From Effusibacillus lacus (GTDB taxonomy: Bacteria; Bacillota; Bacilli; Tumebacillales; Effusibacillaceae), in the NCBI RefSeq assembly GCF_002335525.1, contig NZ_BDUF01000109.1, positions 230,248 to 264,320 of the forward strand: a stretch of 34,073 nt of DNA, in the 5' to 3' direction. Under the pieces are notes generated by a model, which worked only from the letters and a program-made list of their open reading frames with translations, had not been told where the DNA came from and searched no databases. How positions within the stretch are numbered: the stretch's first letter is position 1; each line of letters starts with the position of its first letter. Below, in pieces: positions 32,581-34,073 of this stretch. Both the position numbers and the translations under genes were made by a program.

Positions 32581-32609
32581 TATGGTATGAGACTCGATAT
32601 CGAGCAAGT
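32581..32609 (-). promoter_or_regulatory. Putative sigma-E/sigma-K promoter of spoVK
   Basis: On the minus strand CATACCATA (32581-32589) fits the mother-cell -10 pattern CATANNNTA. An AC pair at 32608-32609 lies 18 bases upstream, within one base of the sigma-K -35 spacing. A perfect 12-base palindrome CTCGATATCGAG (32593-32604) fills the spacer. Confidence 0.5.
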
Positions 32610-32612
32610 ACT

Positions 32613-33395
32613 TTAATAGCCCTTCACCATGCCCCCGTCCACTACATAGATTTGTCCCGTAATATAGCTGGATTCGTCTGATGCCAGGAACAGCGCCGCA
32701 TTGGCAAACTCCTCGACGGTTCCGTACCGCCCTGCCGGGATTTGTTTGGTCCAGTTCTCTTTTGCCTGTTCCATTGTGATACCTGCCTTATCCGCCGTAA
32801 TCCGGTCCAGTTCGCGTACACGATCCGTATCAATCCGCCCTGGAGCCAGATTGTTAACCAGAATTCCGTATGGGGCCAACTCTTGAGACAAGGTTTTGGT
32901 CAATCCATTCACCGCAGCGCGAATAGAATTGGACAGAATCAGATTGGGGACCGGTTGCTTCACGCCTGATGACGTAATATTGATGATCCTGCCCGCTTGT
33001 TTCTTCATCATCAGCGGCAAAAGACCGCGAGTCACACGAACCACGCTCATCAGGTTCAGATCAAACGCCTTCTGCCACGCTTCATCGTCGAAATCGAGAA
33101 ACGTGCCGGCAGGCGGACCTCCCGCATTGTTGACCAGAATATCTACAGTGCCATGAACTGTCTGAACTGTTTCAATCAATTTCTGAATGTCCTCTAGCTT
33201 CGAAACATCAACCGTCAACGCGGTGACATCGGTTCCTGTCAAACTGCGAATCTCTTCGGCAGCCGCCTGAATAGCTTCCTCACTGCGGCTTGCGATCACC
33301 AATTTCGCCCCTTCCTGGGCAAACCTTTTGGCGATTCCTTTCCCCAAGCCTTTGCTTGCAGCAGTAACAACAGCCACTTTTCCGTCCAATCTCAT
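32613..33395 (-). CDS. SDR-family protein (3-oxoacyl-ACP reductase-like) with altered active site
   Basis: 260 residues from the ATG at 33393-33395, with a strong GAGGAGGAG site; the upstream extension of the frame is non-coding. The Rossmann core is complete: TAASKGLGKGIA (NAD(P) loop), LTVDVS, NNAGGPP, and the C-terminal SSYITGQIYVVDGGMVKGY. The active-site serine is present (INITSSGV), but the usual YxxxK is SNSIR, so Tyr becomes Ser and Lys becomes Arg. A BKR-like SDR subgroup lacking the Tyr is known. Whether it reduces beta-ketoacyl substrates is doubtful. It is divergent from the cytochrome c gene. Confidence 0.88.
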   Translation of the reverse strand: MRLDGKVAVVTAASKGLGKGIAKRFAQEGAKLVIASRSEEAIQAAAEEIRSLTGTDVTALTVDVSKLEDIQKLIETVQTVHGTVDILVNNAGGPPAGTFLDFDDEAWQKAFDLNLMSVVRVTRGLLPLMMKKQAGRIINITSSGVKQPVPNLILSNSIRAAVNGLTKTLSQELAPYGILVNNLAPGRIDTDRVRELDRITADKAGITMEQAKENWTKQIPAGRYGTVEEFANAALFLASDESSYITGQIYVVDGGMVKGY

Positions 33396-33566
33396 GGAAT
33401 CTCCTCCTCGACAATCAGTTGTCACAAAATGTACAAAACTTAATTTTTTCAAAGATATTGTACAACAAACCTCTCTTGGGAAAAACCTGTCAATCTCCAT
33501 GCCAGTTCCCCTGTGTGTGGATTTGTGATAGGATAAGAGAAGTAGAAAGGGAGGTTGAAACCAGAC

Positions 33567-33938
33567 ATGAAACAAACTCTAAAAGGGCTTACTGTTGCAG
33601 CGGTGCCTGCTACCCTGGGAATCCTCTTTGGTATCGGAGTTATTCTTTACGGTATTAATGGACATAAAACCGAAGAAGCTGCGGCCAAACCGGAAGGAAC
33701 CAAACAAGAACAGGCTGCAGGCGGTGCCACCAGCGAGATTGGCAATTTTGTTACCCAGAATTGCGCAACCTGCCATGGTCAAGGCCTGAAAGGCGGATTC
33801 GGTCCAAAGCTTGTCGGCACAGCGCTTGACGAGAAGGCCATTGTCGACATCCTTAAGAACGGTAAGGGTCAAATGCCAAAAGACCTTGCCAAAGGCAAAG
33901 AAGAAGAAGTTGCGAAATATCTCAAGTCCCTTAAATAA
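33567..33938 (+). CDS. Membrane-anchored cytochrome c (c551/CccB-like)
   Basis: 123 residues from the ATG at 33567 (GGGAGG site 12 bases upstream; a TTG just before it is too close to the site). One N-terminal membrane helix (about 10-30), a Lys/Glu/Ala-rich linker of about 30 residues and a single class I cytochrome domain. Haem binding is by CATCH with Met in KGQMPKDL. It should carry electrons at the outer face of the membrane, for example to a terminal oxidase. It has its own terminator and is monocistronic in this window. Confidence 0.92.
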   Translation: MKQTLKGLTVAAVPATLGILFGIGVILYGINGHKTEEAAAKPEGTKQEQAAGGATSEIGNFVTQNCATCHGQGLKGGFGPKLVGTALDEKAIVDILKNGKGQMPKDLAKGKEEEVAKYLKSLK

Positions 33939-33946
33939 GACAATTA

Positions 33947-33978
33947 ACACCCTGTCCCATGCGTACGGGGTGTTTTTT
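33947..33978 (+). terminator. Terminator after cytochrome c
   Basis: ACACCCTGT (33947-33955) pairs with ACGGGGTGT (33965-33973), one G-U pair, followed by TTTTT. The remaining 95 bases to the window end show no gene. Confidence 0.85.
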
Positions 33979-34073
33979 AATAGTAGCTCGGAATTAGAGA
34001 CATGATTCTGAGTCTGAATAAGGGGTGAAGTGGCTACAATCGTTCATTTTTGTTTAGTTTGAAAGCCATTTTC

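Noticed and set aside
33430-33475. Two TTGTACA copies in the SDR/cytochrome c intergenic region
   Set aside because: The copies are 28 bases apart in AT-rich DNA with no second symmetric element; this can occur by chance and no regulator is suggested.
1-34073. CRISPR arrays, tRNA or rRNA genes, prophage genes
   Set aside because: No regularly spaced repeats, cloverleaf-like blocks, rRNA signatures or phage structural genes were seen on either strand.

Overview
The window looks like a chromosomal stretch from a mesophilic or moderately thermophilic, endospore-forming member of the Bacillales. It resembles the Alicyclobacillaceae (Effusibacillus/Tumebacillus-like); that placement is inferred from gene content and protein style, not from a search. 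The supporting signs are a SpoVK-type AAA ATPase, a Gmad2 lipoprotein, DUF2627 next to a BkdR-like sigma-54 activator, strong AGGAGG ribosome binding sites and many classical hairpin-plus-T terminators. It is ordinary core or housekeeping DNA interrupted by one complete transposable element.

Layout. 1-1.4 kb: 5' part of a BkdR-like sigma-54 activator (minus, runs off the left edge), divergent from a DUF2627 membrane protein. 1.4-5.1 kb (minus): a tight operon steA - steB - family 2 glycosyltransferase - MraY/WecA-like transferase, probably for envelope or cell-separation functions. 5.2-8.9 kb: molybdopterin genes, with moaA-moaC leftward and a fused moaD-moaE plus moeB/thiF rightward. 9.1-12.6 kb: two paralogous chemoreceptors in tandem with an unusual membrane topology. 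12.6-17.1 kb: a fatty-acid or branched-chain-acid catabolic locus (MerR regulator - acyl-CoA ligase - MBL hydrolase leftward, acyl-CoA dehydrogenase rightward) with a palindromic operator inside the shared promoter region. 17.1-18.8 kb: a GDYXXLXY protein and a DUF2157 protein.

18,906-21,145 is an IS1595-type element with imperfect terminal inverted repeats and an exact 8-bp target duplication (TTTTCAAA). It carries an intact alpha/beta-hydrolase passenger gene and a transposase broken by a single in-frame stop codon. Right of it lies the C-terminal stump of a TipAS-type regulator.

21.5-24.6 kb: DUF817, EamA and MFS membrane proteins. 24.6-26.4 kb: serA behind a ZTP (pfl-motif) riboswitch whose conserved 3' core also forms the first strand of an intrinsic terminator. 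This is the clearest regulatory find in the window. 26.4-34 kb: a YprB-like DEDD nuclease, a Gmad2 lipoprotein, a SAM methyltransferase, a 58-residue unannotated protein, a cupredoxin, greA, a secreted stalk-domain-like protein, SpoVK with a sporulation-type promoter, an SDR lacking the canonical Tyr/Lys, and a membrane-anchored cytochrome c.
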